The position numbers and the translations under genes were made by a program. DNA of 64,000 nt from Pseudomonas beijingensis (GTDB lineage: Bacteria > Pseudomonadota > Gammaproteobacteria > Pseudomonadales > Pseudomonadaceae), in NCBI RefSeq assembly GCF_030687295.1, contig NZ_CP117425.1:2794001-2858000 (forward strand), read 5' to 3'. The notes under the pieces were generated by a model. It ran no database searches and was not told the origin of the DNA. It saw only the letters and a list, made by a program, of their open reading frames with translations. Position 1 is the stretch's first letter, and each line of letters starts with the position of its first letter. Below, one piece after another: positions 49,844 to 61,892 of this stretch.

Positions 49844-50907
49844 TTATATAGCGCCAATTGTCCCGATAAATGAAGTGAGCATCGTCAAATGAGTCCGCGG
49901 GGTTTGCTAAATCTCGCGATTCAGTTGTCATTTTTTATTTTATAGGTTGCTCATAAAACTCCAGTGCTGCGTTTGACGCGATCAGCTCGATGTCTCACTC
50001 TTGGATCAGTAGCGGCCTCCCTTAGTTGCTACAGATATCCACTTTTTTAAGGTGTTTTTAGTACGTTCTAAGTTGACATGTATTCATACAAGCTCATTTT
50101 GTTGTAGAGACGCATACATCCAGTACTCTAAATAATCTAATGATATTTGGGATGGTTCTTGCTCGCGATTGCGTTCGGCGCTGCTACAGTTGCATCTAAG
50201 CTTTTCTCCAAAGTTGAGTTATCATTTTCAGGGAGCGAGTAATGTTTGATGTCAATCACGTGTTCCCTGATTCAATAAGACTTATGCTGGGTTAATTTCA
50301 TTTCATATGGGTGGAGATGACCTGTGAGATCAATTTAATGGAACGATGTGAAATGTGGATAGGCATCCAGTGTGATGCCGGTTGAGGTTTGGTGTGCTTG
50401 GGTGGCGCGCCATTTTTTTTGGGGCTCGCCTTTACGATTTTCAGCTTGTGCAGAGATTTATTCGCTTCGTCCAAAGGGATCGAGGTACTTATTTTGCTGA
50501 ATCTCGCTCAGGGCCGACAAAATTTTGACCATTGCAGTCATTTGTCAATCGGATTGAGATTGTATCTATCCAGGGGTGAGCTAGGTCATGAAGAGTCAAT
50601 AGAATTTTATTGGCATGAATGATATCTTCATGACGATGAAATCGAAAATTGTGTCTGAGCGGAGTAGAGCGCTTAATCAGCAAGCGGCCGGTTGCTGATG
50701 GCTAAAAGCTATTAACTTTTGATGTGGGCGTCCATGTCCCCGCATGAGGTCTGATGACCTGGTGGATCAGGCGTTTCAAGAAGCGGTAGTAAATGCTAAG
50801 GCAATAATGTGCCTATATGGGTTAACTGAACAAAACAGAAGCGTAAAAATGAGGGGATAGCCCCCTGTCAAAAACGCTTGGTTACAAAAAATAGGGAGTT
50901 GTGTTTG
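49844..50907. other. about 1-kb AT-rich non-coding leader between wzz and wbpA
   Basis: No credible gene. It holds a consensus -35 (TTGACA, 50073-50078) with only a weak -10 17 bases on; a 12-base REP fragment CTTGCTCGCGAT (50158-50169); a 13-base copy of the wbpA start region (50243-50255, compare 50902-50914), also with AGGGAG before it; the ops-like GCGGTAG (50783-50789); and a small hairpin AGGGG-ATAG-CCCCT near 50851-50865. The 77-codon frame at 50389-50622 has no ribosome site or family likeness and was not called. Confidence 0.6.
50759..50790 (+). promoter_or_regulatory. JUMPstart/ops-like element upstream of wbpA
   Basis: CTGGTGG (50759-50765) and AAGCGGTAG (50781-50789) resemble the CTGGTAG...GGCGGTAG arrangement of the JUMPstart sequence whose ops part recruits RfaH to polysaccharide operons. 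The downstream CGTG of ops is not kept. It is 118 bases before the wbpA start. Confidence 0.35.
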
Positions 50908-53189
<2,282 letters not shown>

Positions 53190-53196
53190 GCAATCT

Positions 53197-53778
53197 ATGA
53201 ACTATCAGTTACACCCTTCCGCTATCGTGGATCCAGGCGCCGAGATCGGAAGCGGGTCGCGCATATGGCATTTTGTTCATGTTTGTTCGGGTGCGCGTAT
53301 CGGTGAAGATTGTTCGCTTGGTCAGAACGTGTTTGTGGGTAATTGTGTTGTTATAGGTAATAACGTAAAAATTCAAAATAATGTGTCAGTCTACGATAAC
53401 GTCACTCTCGAAGATGATGTTTTCTGCGGCCCGAGCATGGTATTTACCAACGTATATAATCCACGTAGCGCAGTTTCTCGCAAAGATGAATATAGGGATA
53501 CGTTGGTTAAGCAAGGTGCCACGTTAGGTGCTAACTGTACTATTGTATGTGGCGTAACGATTGGTGAGTACGCATTCGTTGCCGCAGGTGCGGTTGTTAA
53601 TCGGGATGTCAAGCCCTACGCATTGGTGGCCGGTGTGCCAGCTAAGCAGATCGGCTGGATCAGTCAGCAAGGAGAGAGGGTACCACTCGGCCTTGCTGGA
53701 GAGGGGACGTATACATGTCCTCACACAGCACAACGTTATAAATTAGTTGCTGGCTATCTGGAGTGCACTGGCGCATGA
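53197..53778 (+). CDS. wbpD: WbpD, UDP-GlcNAc3NA N-acetyltransferase
   Basis: A 193-residue left-handed beta-helix acetyltransferase with hexapeptide repeats ([66 protein letters not shown]). It acetylates the 3-amino group to give UDP-GlcNAc(3NAc)A. The [26 protein letters not shown] end is typical. It overlaps the start of wbpE (ATGA). Confidence 0.93.
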   Translation: MNYQLHPSAIVDPGAEIGSGSRIWHFVHVCSGARIGEDCSLGQNVFVGNCVVIGNNVKIQNNVSVYDNVTLEDDVFCGPSMVFTNVYNPRSAVSRKDEYRDTLVKQGATLGANCTIVCGVTIGEYAFVAAGAVVNRDVKPYALVAGVPAKQIGWISQQGERVPLGLAGEGTYTCPHTAQRYKLVAGYLECTGA

Positions 53779-54902
53779 GCATCCCTTTCGTTGATTTAAG
53801 AACTCAGTATGAGGCATTGAAGGAAAACATTCAGTGCCGGATTAATAACGTTCTTGAGCATGGGCAATACATTATGGGGCCTGAAGTTGCAGAACTTGAG
53901 TCGCGGCTTTCTGTCTACACAGGTGCCAAACACTGCATAACAGTCTCCAGCGGTACTGACGCACTACTCATTAGTTTAATGGCTTTAGGTGTGGGACCTG
54001 GTGACGAGGTAGTGACAACTCCATTCACCTTTGCGGCTACTGCAGAAGTCATCGTTCTGTTAGGGGCAATACCCGTTTTCATTGATATAGATCCACTTAC
54101 TTGCAATATCGACGTGACGCAATTAGAGGCGGCAATTACAAGCAAAACAAAAATAATTATGCCTGTAAGCCTTTATGGTCAGCCTTCAGATATGGATGAA
54201 ATAAATGCTATTGCGGCTCGCTACGGAAATATACCAGTAATAGAAGATGCTGCACAAAGTTTTGGAGCTGATTACAGAGGCAAAAAGAGCTGCAACTTGT
54301 CTACTATTGGTTGCACTAGTTTTTTTCCAAGTAAACCGCTGGGATGCTACGGAGATGGCGGTGCGATTTTTACATCGGATGATTCGATTGCTCAAACGTG
54401 TCGGGAAATTCGGATTCATGGACAAAGTAAGCGTTACTGGCATACCCGTATTGGTTTAGGCGGTCGAATGGATACGCTGCAGTGTGCCATCGTCTTGGCT
54501 AAACTTGAGCGTTTTGATTGGGAGGTCGCTCAGCGTATAGAAATAGGTAGTACCTATAACAAAATGATGGATGAGTTGGGTGTGGAACGAGTTCGGCAGA
54601 AAGCGGATCGGACAAGTGTATTTGCTCAGTACACGGTTTTGATAGAGAATCGAGAAACTCTTCAGGAATTGCTTAGTTTGAAGGGTATCCCTACAGCGAT
54701 ACACTACCCTGTACCCTTGAACGAGCAGCCCATCTACCGGGGTTACGGTCTTGCGATCGACACACCAGTTTCCACTGCAGTAGCAAAAAGAGTATTGAGT
54801 TTGCCGATGAGTCCCGATGCATCTGAAATTATTAATCATGTGTGGGCGGGGTTAAGGGAAGCGCTAGAGCACGTCTCTCATGATTGTGAAAGTAACAGGT
54901 AA
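53775..54902 (+). CDS. wbpE: WbpE, UDP-3-keto-GlcNAcA aminotransferase
   Basis: A 375-residue DegT/DnrJ/EryC1-type PLP aminotransferase that adds the 3-amino group, glutamate being the donor. It has [53 protein letters not shown] and [19 protein letters not shown] with the PLP Lys. It recycles cofactors together with WbpB. Overlaps wbpD at its start and touches wzx at its end, a tight operon. Confidence 0.94.
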   Translation: MSIPFVDLRTQYEALKENIQCRINNVLEHGQYIMGPEVAELESRLSVYTGAKHCITVSSGTDALLISLMALGVGPGDEVVTTPFTFAATAEVIVLLGAIPVFIDIDPLTCNIDVTQLEAAITSKTKIIMPVSLYGQPSDMDEINAIAARYGNIPVIEDAAQSFGADYRGKKSCNLSTIGCTSFFPSKPLGCYGDGGAIFTSDDSIAQTCREIRIHGQSKRYWHTRIGLGGRMDTLQCAIVLAKLERFDWEVAQRIEIGSTYNKMMDELGVERVRQKADRTSVFAQYTVLIENRETLQELLSLKGIPTAIHYPVPLNEQPIYRGYGLAIDTPVSTAVAKRVLSLPMSPDASEIINHVWAGLREALEHVSHDCESNR

Positions 54903-56194
54903 TGATTAGGAAGTTATTCGGCAATGCCGGTATTTTCCTTGCGGCCAATATAGTTAACGCCGGAATTCCGTTTCTCTTGCTTCCGTTTCTCACTCGTGTG
55001 CTGACACCAGCTGACTACGGTGTGGTTGCTATGTTTGGCGTGATGGTGAGTTTGTTTGGTGCCTTCACAGGGTTGAGTGTACATGGAGCGGTTGCTGCGC
55101 GCTATTTTGAGTTGGATAAGCTCTCTTTGGCGCGTTACGTGGGTGGATGTCTTATTATACTTGCTGTAAGTACTATCGCGGTTTTCCTGGTGGTTGGGAT
55201 ATTTGGAAAATGGTTAGTTAAACCGACTGGTGTGCCTTTTGAGTGGTTACTCGCTGCTGTCCTCGTTTCCGGTGCTCAATTTATAGTTAATGTAAAGCTC
55301 ACTTTATGGCAAGTGAGCCGCGCGGCAAAAAAGTATGGATCTTTTCAAGTGCTGCAGGGCTTAACGAATGCCGGCTGTTCATTAGTGCTTATATTCGGTT
55401 TTTTGATGGTTTGGGAGGGTATAGTATTAGGGCAGATTTTCGCAGTCTTGATATTTGGTAGTGTAGCGTTATTTTGGCTCATTAAAAGCAAAGAGGCTGC
55501 TCTTCCTTCCTCCAAAGAAGGGGCGGTCGGGGATGCTCTTCGATTTGGAGTGCCGCTTATTCCACATGTGGTTGGTGGTTTGGTAATGGTGGTTGCCGAC
55601 CGTTTTGTTATTGCAAATATGTTAGGTGTTGAATCGGTAGGTATTTATACACTGGCGCTACAGTTTGGGCTTATTTTGGGCTTGGTAGCTGATGCTTTCG
55701 TTAAGGTCTACGGCCCGTGGTTATATGGAAAACTGAAAGAGAATACTGCCGGATCGAGAATGGAAATTGTGGGTGTTACTTATCTCGTGTGGTTATGTTT
55801 TTTGTTAATGGCATTAATGGCGACTTTCTTTTGTAAGCTGTTTTTTACGGATATGGTTGGGGCTGAGTTTCTTAGGGCACAGGAAATTGTGTTCTGGTTT
55901 TTTCTTGGGCAGATGTTCAAGGGGATGTATTTTTCGATCGCGGGGTTCTTTTTTTTCTCCTCGAGAACGAGCAATGTTTCCATTGTGACAATATTCACTG
56001 GGGTGTTTTCTATTGTCGCTACGATGTTTCTTGTGAAGTTGCTCGGAATTAAAGGTGCGGCTATGGCATATGCTCTTTCGGAGAGTGTTTTGTTTTTGCT
56101 TGCTTGGCTGCTCTCGTGGAGGGTTTATAGTATGCCATGGTTTGAGGTTTTTTCATCGATGCGGTTTGTCCTGAAGCGGAGTCTTTCTAAGTGA
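54902..56194 (+). CDS. wzx: Wzx-type O-antigen flippase
   Basis: A 430-residue polytopic membrane protein with about 12 helices (GNAGIFLAANIVNAGIPFLLLPFLTRVLTPADYGVVAMFG at the start) of the oligosaccharide flippase family, which moves undecaprenyl-linked repeat units across the inner membrane. Its neighbours, Wzz and sugar nucleotide genes, support Wzx over an exporter of other kind. It contains a T8 run at 55949-55956. Overlaps the next gene by 4 bases. No wzy is seen within the window. Confidence 0.88.
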   Translation: MIRKLFGNAGIFLAANIVNAGIPFLLLPFLTRVLTPADYGVVAMFGVMVSLFGAFTGLSVHGAVAARYFELDKLSLARYVGGCLIILAVSTIAVFLVVGIFGKWLVKPTGVPFEWLLAAVLVSGAQFIVNVKLTLWQVSRAAKKYGSFQVLQGLTNAGCSLVLIFGFLMVWEGIVLGQIFAVLIFGSVALFWLIKSKEAALPSSKEGAVGDALRFGVPLIPHVVGGLVMVVADRFVIANMLGVESVGIYTLALQFGLILGLVADAFVKVYGPWLYGKLKENTAGSRMEIVGVTYLVWLCFLLMALMATFFCKLFFTDMVGAEFLRAQEIVFWFFLGQMFKGMYFSIAGFFFFSSRTSNVSIVTIFTGVFSIVATMFLVKLLGIKGAAMAYALSESVLFLLAWLLSWRVYSMPWFEVFSSMRFVLKRSLSK

Positions 56195-56703
56195 AGGGAT
56201 TATTAGTGCGGGCTCTGTCGAAGTTTGTAAGTGTTATGCGCTCGACGAGTTGGAAGATAACTTATGCGATGTATCGAGAGCAGTATGAGTTGAATAAAAC
56301 TTTTAGATTTAATGGCTACTATATTCAGTTTTATGGTCCAGGTAGAATTGAGGGTGGTCGAAATAGCTATATTGGTGAGTTATCTACTATACAATCAGCG
56401 TCAGAATGTGTTGTGGTAATTGGCGCTAATTGCCGAATTTCTCATAACGTAAGAATTTATACGAGCTCCGCTATGGCAGACTCTGATTTTTCCAAGCCTC
56501 CAGTGGGGACGAAGCAAGGAGATGTAAAAATCGGAGATTTTTGCTGGGTAGGCGCCAATGTATTTATAAACCCTGATGTGACCATAGGTGAAAACTCTGT
56601 CGTCGGGGCGAACTCCGTAGTGACGAAAAACATTCCGCCCAATGAAATTTGGGGTGGCGTGCCCGCAAAGCTTATTAGGAGAAAAGCGTGTGCTGCTATA
56701 TAG
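56191..56703 (+). CDS. hexapeptide-repeat O-acetyltransferase
   Basis: A 170-residue left-handed beta-helix acyltransferase of the maltose/serine acetyltransferase kind: YIGELSTIQSASECVVVIGANCRISHNVRIYT, DVKIGDFCWVGANVFINPDVTIGENSVVGANSVVTKNIPPNE and GGVPAKLIRRK. It probably O- or N-acetylates an O-antigen sugar; which one is unknown. GTG 56191 overlaps the wzx stop. It is followed by 139 AT-rich non-coding bases, so the next gene may be a new translational start. Confidence 0.85.
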   Translation: MKGLLVRALSKFVSVMRSTSWKITYAMYREQYELNKTFRFNGYYIQFYGPGRIEGGRNSYIGELSTIQSASECVVVIGANCRISHNVRIYTSSAMADSDFSKPPVGTKQGDVKIGDFCWVGANVFINPDVTIGENSVVGANSVVTKNIPPNEIWGGVPAKLIRRKACAAI

Positions 56704-56842
56704 TCGGTTTGTATTGCGGTGTGAAATGCGGTTTTTTGGCGGTTAATGATGTATTTATGATTGTGGATTAGATGCGGCTCTGCTGACGTGCTTGTTGTGG
56801 AGACTGTTGATAAGCTTGCTTAGTTTGAATAGGAGACTGCTT

Positions 56843-57820
56843 GTGAAAGCATTGATCACAGGTGCTGATGGTTTTATCGGTTCACACCTTACCGAACTGC
56901 TTGTGCGTGAGGGGTATGAAGTAAAAGCGCTTTCTCAGTATAACTCTTTTAATTACTGGGGATGGTTGGAGAATATTGACTGTTTGTCTAGTGTGGAAGT
57001 GGTTAGCGGGGATGTTCGAGATCCCCATTATTGCAAACACGTCACCAAAGACGTTGATTTGGTTTTTAATCTCGCCGCTTTAATTGCTATCCCCTATTCT
57101 TATGTTGCTCCGGATAGTTATGTCGATACCAATATCAAGGGTACGCTAAATATTTGTCAGGCCGCCTTGGAAAATGGTGTGAAGCGAGTCATACATACAT
57201 CAACCAGCGAAGTATATGGCACCGCTCAATATGTACCTATAGATGAGAATCACCCATTGCAGGCGCAGTCGCCTTACAGTGCATCGAAAATTGGTGCCGA
57301 TGCGATGGCGATGAGCTTTTATAATTCGTTTGACCTGCCTCTGACTATCGCCCGGCCATTTAATACCTACGGTCCTCGTCAGTCTGCGAGAGCGGTGATT
57401 CCAACCATTATCACTCAGATTGCCAGCGGGAAAAAACAAATTCAATTGGGCGACACTACCCCTACCCGTGACTTCAATTATGTCGCTGATACCTGCCGGG
57501 GTTTTCTGGAGTTGGCTCGGTGCAGCGAAGCTATTGGGGAGACAGTGAATATCGGCTCAAACTATGAAATATCCGTAGGCGATACTTTGAACCTCATTCG
57601 TGAGTTGATGGGGAGTGATGTGGAATTCCTCACAGATCAGCAGCGGATCCGCCCTGGTAAGTCTGAAGTATTCCGTCTGTGGTGCGATAATACCAAAATC
57701 CGTGGGCTCACCGGCTTCGAGCCACAATATGACATTCGTCAGGGGCTTCAGAAGACAATTGACTGGTTGTTGCTTCCCGAGAACTTGGCCAAATACAAAG
57801 CCGATATTTATAACGTTTGA
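56843..57820 (+). CDS. legB: LegB-like NDP-GlcNAc 4,6-dehydratase
   Basis: A 325-residue extended SDR. It has ALITGADGFIGSHLTELLVREG, FNLAALIAIPYSYVAPDSYVDTNIKGT, STSEVYGTAQ and YSASKIGADAMAMSFY (Tyr/Lys). It makes the 4-keto-6-deoxy sugar that starts legionaminic (or bacillosamine) synthesis without C5 inversion, which separates it from PseB. GTG 56843 follows AGGAGA by 9 bases, so it is preferred to the in-frame 56792 start. The next six genes match the legionaminic order; whether GDP or UDP sugar is used is discussed under the PtmE-like gene. Confidence 0.88.
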   Translation: MKALITGADGFIGSHLTELLVREGYEVKALSQYNSFNYWGWLENIDCLSSVEVVSGDVRDPHYCKHVTKDVDLVFNLAALIAIPYSYVAPDSYVDTNIKGTLNICQAALENGVKRVIHTSTSEVYGTAQYVPIDENHPLQAQSPYSASKIGADAMAMSFYNSFDLPLTIARPFNTYGPRQSARAVIPTIITQIASGKKQIQLGDTTPTRDFNYVADTCRGFLELARCSEAIGETVNIGSNYEISVGDTLNLIRELMGSDVEFLTDQQRIRPGKSEVFRLWCDNTKIRGLTGFEPQYDIRQGLQKTIDWLLLPENLAKYKADIYNV

Positions 57821-57829
57821 GGCGCTCTT

Positions 57830-58981
57830 ATGTTCGACTCTCTAATCCAGTTCGTGCGTGCGCAATACCGTACAAACGATTTTATTCCACTTCACGCGCC
57901 TGTTTTTTTAGGGCATGAGCGTGATTACGTGGTGGAAACGATCGAGTCGACGTTCGTTTCAAGTGTGGGCGCCTTTGTTGATCGCTTTGAGCGGGATATG
58001 GCTTCTTACACCGGGAGCCCCCGAGCAGTTGCGACGGTGAATGGCACAGCGGCACTGCACGTCGCATTGTTATTGTCTGGGGTTGAGGCTGGTGATTTGG
58101 TCGTGACTCAGTCATTGACATTTGTAGCGACGTGCAACGCGATTGCGTATTGCAACGCCGAGCCAGTGTTTGTTGATGTTGATCGCCATACGTTGGGGTT
58201 ATCACCGAAGGCCCTTGAAATTTGGCTTGAGAACAACGCGCAGCTGAGTGCCGATGGCTTATGTCGGTATAAGGCGACCGGGCAGATAGTGCGGGCCTGT
58301 CTTCCAATGCACACCTTTGGCCATCCGGTTGAACTGGATGACTTGTTGGATGTGTGCATCCGTTGGGGGCTGGTTCTGATTGAGGATGCAGCGGAGTCGT
58401 TGGGTAGTTTGTATAAGGGGCGTCACACCGGTTGCTTCGGTCGCTTGGGCACCCTGAGTTTTAACGGAAACAAGATCATTACGACCGGCGGTGGCGGTAT
58501 GATTCTGGCTAATGAGGAATGGGGAGCCAAGGCGAAGCACCTTACAACCACTGCCAAGCAACCTCATCCCTACGAGTATGTGCACGATGAGCTCGGCTAC
58601 AACTATCGTCTGCCTAATATAAACGCGGCACTGGGGTGCGCGCAGTTGGAGCAGTTGGAGGGCTTTATTGCGTCCAAGCGAGAGTTGGCGTCTAACTATG
58701 CGGAAGTATTGAAAGGGAGCGATTTGCAGTTTGTTAAAGAGCCTGAAGGCTGTCGGTCAAACTACTGGCTGAATGCTGTAATTTGCGCTAATAAGGTTCA
58801 GAGAGACGAGCTATTGAAGGCTACCAACGACACTGGCGTCATGACCCGGCCTATCTGGAAGTTGATGAATCACCTCCCTCTCTACGCTAAGTGTCTGCGG
58901 GGGGACTTGACAAATTCCGAGTGGCTATCAGCGCGCATCGTGAATTTACCAAGTAGCGTTGTGCCGGAGATACCAACGTGA
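57830..58981 (+). CDS. legC: LegC family aminotransferase
   Basis: A 383-residue DegT/DnrJ/EryC1 PLP aminotransferase that adds the 4-amino group to the LegB product. It begins IPLHAPVFLGHERDYVVETIESTFVSSVGAFVDRFE, and has VEDAAESLGSLYKGRHTGCFGRLGTLSFNGNKIITTGGGG with the PLP Lys. The FVSSVG start is a mark of the LegC group. Its stop overlaps the following gene. PseC is excluded by the neighbours, not by motifs alone. Confidence 0.88.
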   Translation: MFDSLIQFVRAQYRTNDFIPLHAPVFLGHERDYVVETIESTFVSSVGAFVDRFERDMASYTGSPRAVATVNGTAALHVALLLSGVEAGDLVVTQSLTFVATCNAIAYCNAEPVFVDVDRHTLGLSPKALEIWLENNAQLSADGLCRYKATGQIVRACLPMHTFGHPVELDDLLDVCIRWGLVLIEDAAESLGSLYKGRHTGCFGRLGTLSFNGNKIITTGGGGMILANEEWGAKAKHLTTTAKQPHPYEYVHDELGYNYRLPNINAALGCAQLEQLEGFIASKRELASNYAEVLKGSDLQFVKEPEGCRSNYWLNAVICANKVQRDELLKATNDTGVMTRPIWKLMNHLPLYAKCLRGDLTNSEWLSARIVNLPSSVVPEIPT

Positions 58982-60132
58982 AACGCAAGATAGCCATTTT
59001 TACCGGCTCGAGGGCTGAGTACGGTCTACTCTACTGGTTGATGAAAGACCTTCAGTCGAGTAGCGAAGTTCAGTTGCAGATCATCGTAAGCGGGATGCAT
59101 CTATCGCCTGAATTTGGGGAGACATGGCGTCAAATTGAGGAGGATGGTTTTCACATTGATGCAAAGGTAGAGATGTTGCTTTCATCGGACTCTGCCGTTG
59201 GAATCGTAAAATCAATGGGCGTTGGTACGTTAGGTTTTGCCGACGCTCTAGATCGGTTGCAACCGCACATGTTGGTGGTTCTAGGGGACCGTTTCGAAGC
59301 ATTGGCAATTGCGCAGGCTGCTTTGATAATGCGTATCCCCATTGCACACCTTCATGGTGGCGAAATTACCGAGGGTGCTTATGATGATGCTATTCGGCAC
59401 GCCATCAGTAAAATGGCTTATCTGCACTTTGTGGCCGCTGAGCCCTACCGTCAGCGTGTCATTCAGATGGGGGAGTCGCCGGAGCGTGTCTTCAACGTCG
59501 GGGCCGTCGGAATTGACCATTTGCTACGTGCTCCGAAGATGAGCATTGAGGTGCTTCGAGAAAGTCTCGGTTTTGACTTGCATTCACCTTATCTCGTCGT
59601 CACCTACCATCCGGTCACGGTGATGGATGAAGACCCTCAAGAGAGTTTCATTGCACTCACCGAGGCGCTGGATAAATTCCCCCAGTATCAGATCATATTC
59701 ACCTACCCTAATGCTGATAACGGTGGTCGAGCTATCATTCCGTTACTTGAAGCCTATGCACAGGCGCAGCCTGACCGAGTATTGGCTATTCCGTCGTTGG
59801 GCTTCAGACGTTATTTGTCTGCGATCTCCATGGCATCTGCTGTAGTGGGTAATTCTTCGAGCGGGATTATCGAGGTCCCAGCTTTTGGAATTCCAACAGT
59901 AGATATTGGCGTTCGGCAGAAGGGCAGGTTAGCAGCCAACTCTATATTGCACTGTGACCCGAATAGCGATTCAATCGAGCAGGCGCTTCACAAGGCGCTG
60001 ACATCTGAATTCGCAGCAGCGTGTAAAACTACTGTCAATCCGTACGGGAAGGGCGATGCTTCAGAGGCAATCTTAAAGGTCCTGGAGAATTACGACGGGG
60101 CGTCCCACAAATCATTCCATGATCTGAGCTGA
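58978..60132 (+). CDS. legG: LegG/NeuC hydrolysing 2-epimerase
   Basis: A 384-residue member of the UDP-GlcNAc 2-epimerase family: IAIFTGSRAEYGLLYWLMKDL, VVLGDRFEALAIAQAALIMRIPIAHLHGGEITEGAYDDAIRHAISKMA and VGNSSSGIIEVPAFG. The TGSRAEYGLL start marks the hydrolysing (NeuC/LegG) type, which releases NDP and inverts C2. In a legionaminic context it releases 2,4-diacetamido-2,4,6-trideoxymannose. GTG 58978 overlaps legC (GTGA). Confidence 0.88.
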   Translation: MKRKIAIFTGSRAEYGLLYWLMKDLQSSSEVQLQIIVSGMHLSPEFGETWRQIEEDGFHIDAKVEMLLSSDSAVGIVKSMGVGTLGFADALDRLQPHMLVVLGDRFEALAIAQAALIMRIPIAHLHGGEITEGAYDDAIRHAISKMAYLHFVAAEPYRQRVIQMGESPERVFNVGAVGIDHLLRAPKMSIEVLRESLGFDLHSPYLVVTYHPVTVMDEDPQESFIALTEALDKFPQYQIIFTYPNADNGGRAIIPLLEAYAQAQPDRVLAIPSLGFRRYLSAISMASAVVGNSSSGIIEVPAFGIPTVDIGVRQKGRLAANSILHCDPNSDSIEQALHKALTSEFAAACKTTVNPYGKGDASEAILKVLENYDGASHKSFHDLS

Positions 60133-60135
60133 CAC

Positions 60136-61224
60136 ATGAAGCACTACGATAGAGACGCGGTTTACGTTATCGCCGAGGCTGGCGTAAATCATAACGGTGA
60201 TCGAGAGCTAGCCTTTGCTTTGGTGGATGCCGCGGCAGCCGCTGGCGCCGATGCTGTAAAATTTCAGACCTTTATTGCTGCACGTCTGGCTTCGAAAGAA
60301 GTCCCTAAAGCGGCTTACCAGAAAAGCAGCACGGATGAGGCCGAGAGTCAGTTGGCGATGCTCAGTAAATTAGAGCTGCCGCGGGCTTGGCATGTTGACT
60401 TGCAGAGCTATGCTCGACAGAAGGGAATTGATTTTCTTTCTACCGCTTTCGATTCAGATAGCCTAGCTTTTCTGTGTGATCTTGAAATGCCTCTATTCAA
60501 GGTACCCTCCGGTGAGCTGACAAATGGTCCATTGCTGTGGCAGTTCGCTCGCACCGGTAAAAAACTAATATTGTCTACAGGCATGGCGACCCTCTCGGAA
60601 GTCGAGCAGGCGTTGGCGATAGTTGCACATGCTTTAGAGTTCAGTAGTGAGCCGGCAGATATGGATGACGTCTGGCGTTGCTGGAGTCATCAGGAGTCGA
60701 GAGCAAGGCTGCAGGGGCATGTGGTATTGCTTCATTGCACCTCTCAGTACCCAACGCCATGGGGTGAGGTTAACCTTAGAGCTATGGATACCTTGGCGAC
60801 GGCTTTTGGGCTTGACGTAGGTTATTCCGACCACACTAAAGGCAGCTTGGTCTCTATCGCAGCAGTAGCTCGAGGAGCAAGGGTTATCGAAAAGCATTTC
60901 ACTCTGGATCGATCATTGCCCGGCCCGGATCACCTGGCGTCGCTCGAGCCTGAAGAGCTCAAGACGATGATAGATGATATCCGTGCTCTACAGGAAGCGT
61001 TGGGTGATGGAGCTAAAGCGCCCCAAGCTAGTGAGTGGGATACTCGTAAGGCTGCCCGCCAGCAGGTCGTTGCGGCTTGCGACATTGCCGAAGGGACGCT
61101 GCTCAAAAGGGAGCAATTAACCACGGCAAGGAGTGGGCAAGGTTTACCGCCGACTGCTTTGTGGGCGCTAGTGGGGCGCCGTGTGGGCCGCTCCTACAAC
61201 GCAGGTGAGATCATTGAGCTGTGA
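60136..61224 (+). CDS. legI: LegI/NeuB nonulosonic acid synthase
   Basis: A 362-residue NeuB-type aldolase that condenses the hexose with phosphoenolpyruvate to the nine-carbon acid. It shows VIAEAGVNHNGDRELAFALVDAAAAAGADAVKFQTF, KVPSGELTNGPLLW, LHCTSQYPTPWGEVNLRAM, VGYSDHTKGS and EKHFTLDRSLPGPDH (metal and substrate residues). A C-terminal SAF antifreeze-like domain (about 290-362) ends in GRRVGRSYNAGEII. LegI or NeuB is decided only by the neighbours LegB/LegC. Confidence 0.9.
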   Translation: MKHYDRDAVYVIAEAGVNHNGDRELAFALVDAAAAAGADAVKFQTFIAARLASKEVPKAAYQKSSTDEAESQLAMLSKLELPRAWHVDLQSYARQKGIDFLSTAFDSDSLAFLCDLEMPLFKVPSGELTNGPLLWQFARTGKKLILSTGMATLSEVEQALAIVAHALEFSSEPADMDDVWRCWSHQESRARLQGHVVLLHCTSQYPTPWGEVNLRAMDTLATAFGLDVGYSDHTKGSLVSIAAVARGARVIEKHFTLDRSLPGPDHLASLEPEELKTMIDDIRALQEALGDGAKAPQASEWDTRKAARQQVVAACDIAEGTLLKREQLTTARSGQGLPPTALWALVGRRVGRSYNAGEIIEL

Positions 61225-61880
61225 GCATGAGCAAGCGGTTGGTGATGCTGGGGGCTGGAGGTCATGCGAAGGTGCTATTGTCGCTAATTCAGGCGATGAA
61301 GCTGGACCTGTTAGGTCTTTGTGACCCCGGATTGTACGCTCAGGGTGTTTCCCAGTGGCGCGGTATCAAGGTTCTGGGTGGCGACGAGGTGCTTGATGAG
61401 TGGGGGCCCGCATCTGTAGACCTGGTCAACGGCATAGGTCAACTTGTGGGTGGGGCGGGGCGGCGGGACATATTTGCGAATTTAAAGTTGAAAGGGTTCC
61501 ATTTTCCTGTCCTTGTCCATCCTGCCGCATGGGTCGACCCCACGGCGCATTTGGAGGAAGGGGTGCAGGTCATGGCTGGGGCGATAATTCAAGCAGATGT
61601 CGTTATTGGCTCGAATTCGATCATTAACACCCGGGCCGTGATCGATCATGACTGTTGCGTGGGAAAGGACGTTCATGTCGCCCCCGGCGCGACAATCTGT
61701 GGAAGCGCTCAGATACATGATCACGCTTTTATTGCCAGCGGTGCCACCGTGATCCAGGGAATAACGGTCGGAGAGGGCGCCGTCGTTGGCGCGGGGGCTG
61801 TGGTGGTTCGTGACCTCGCGACCCGACAGATTTTGTTAGGTCCAGCGGTGCGTAAAAAAGCCGTTTCGCGCGATGACTAA
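61221..61880 (+). CDS. NeuD/PglD-type sugar acetyltransferase (probable LegH role)
   Basis: A 219-residue acetyltransferase with an N-terminal Rossmann-like half (RLVMLGAGGHAKVLLSLIQAM) and a C-terminal left-handed beta-helix with the catalytic His in RAVIDHDCCVGKDVHVAPG. This NeuD/PglD group acetylates 4-amino-sugar nucleotides or sialic acids. In this cluster it most likely adds the acetyl group to the LegC product, the step called LegH. Start GTG 61221 overlaps legI; ATG 61227 is equally possible. Confidence 0.82.
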   Translation: MSMSKRLVMLGAGGHAKVLLSLIQAMKLDLLGLCDPGLYAQGVSQWRGIKVLGGDEVLDEWGPASVDLVNGIGQLVGGAGRRDIFANLKLKGFHFPVLVHPAAWVDPTAHLEEGVQVMAGAIIQADVVIGSNSIINTRAVIDHDCCVGKDVHVAPGATICGSAQIHDHAFIASGATVIQGITVGEGAVVGAGAVVVRDLATRQILLGPAVRKKAVSRDD

Positions 61881-61892
61881 GGATTATTTTGT

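Noticed and set aside
50389..50622. 77-codon frame in the wzz-wbpA gap
   Set aside because: Starts without a ribosome site, lacks a recognisable domain and contains a T8 run; probably non-coding.
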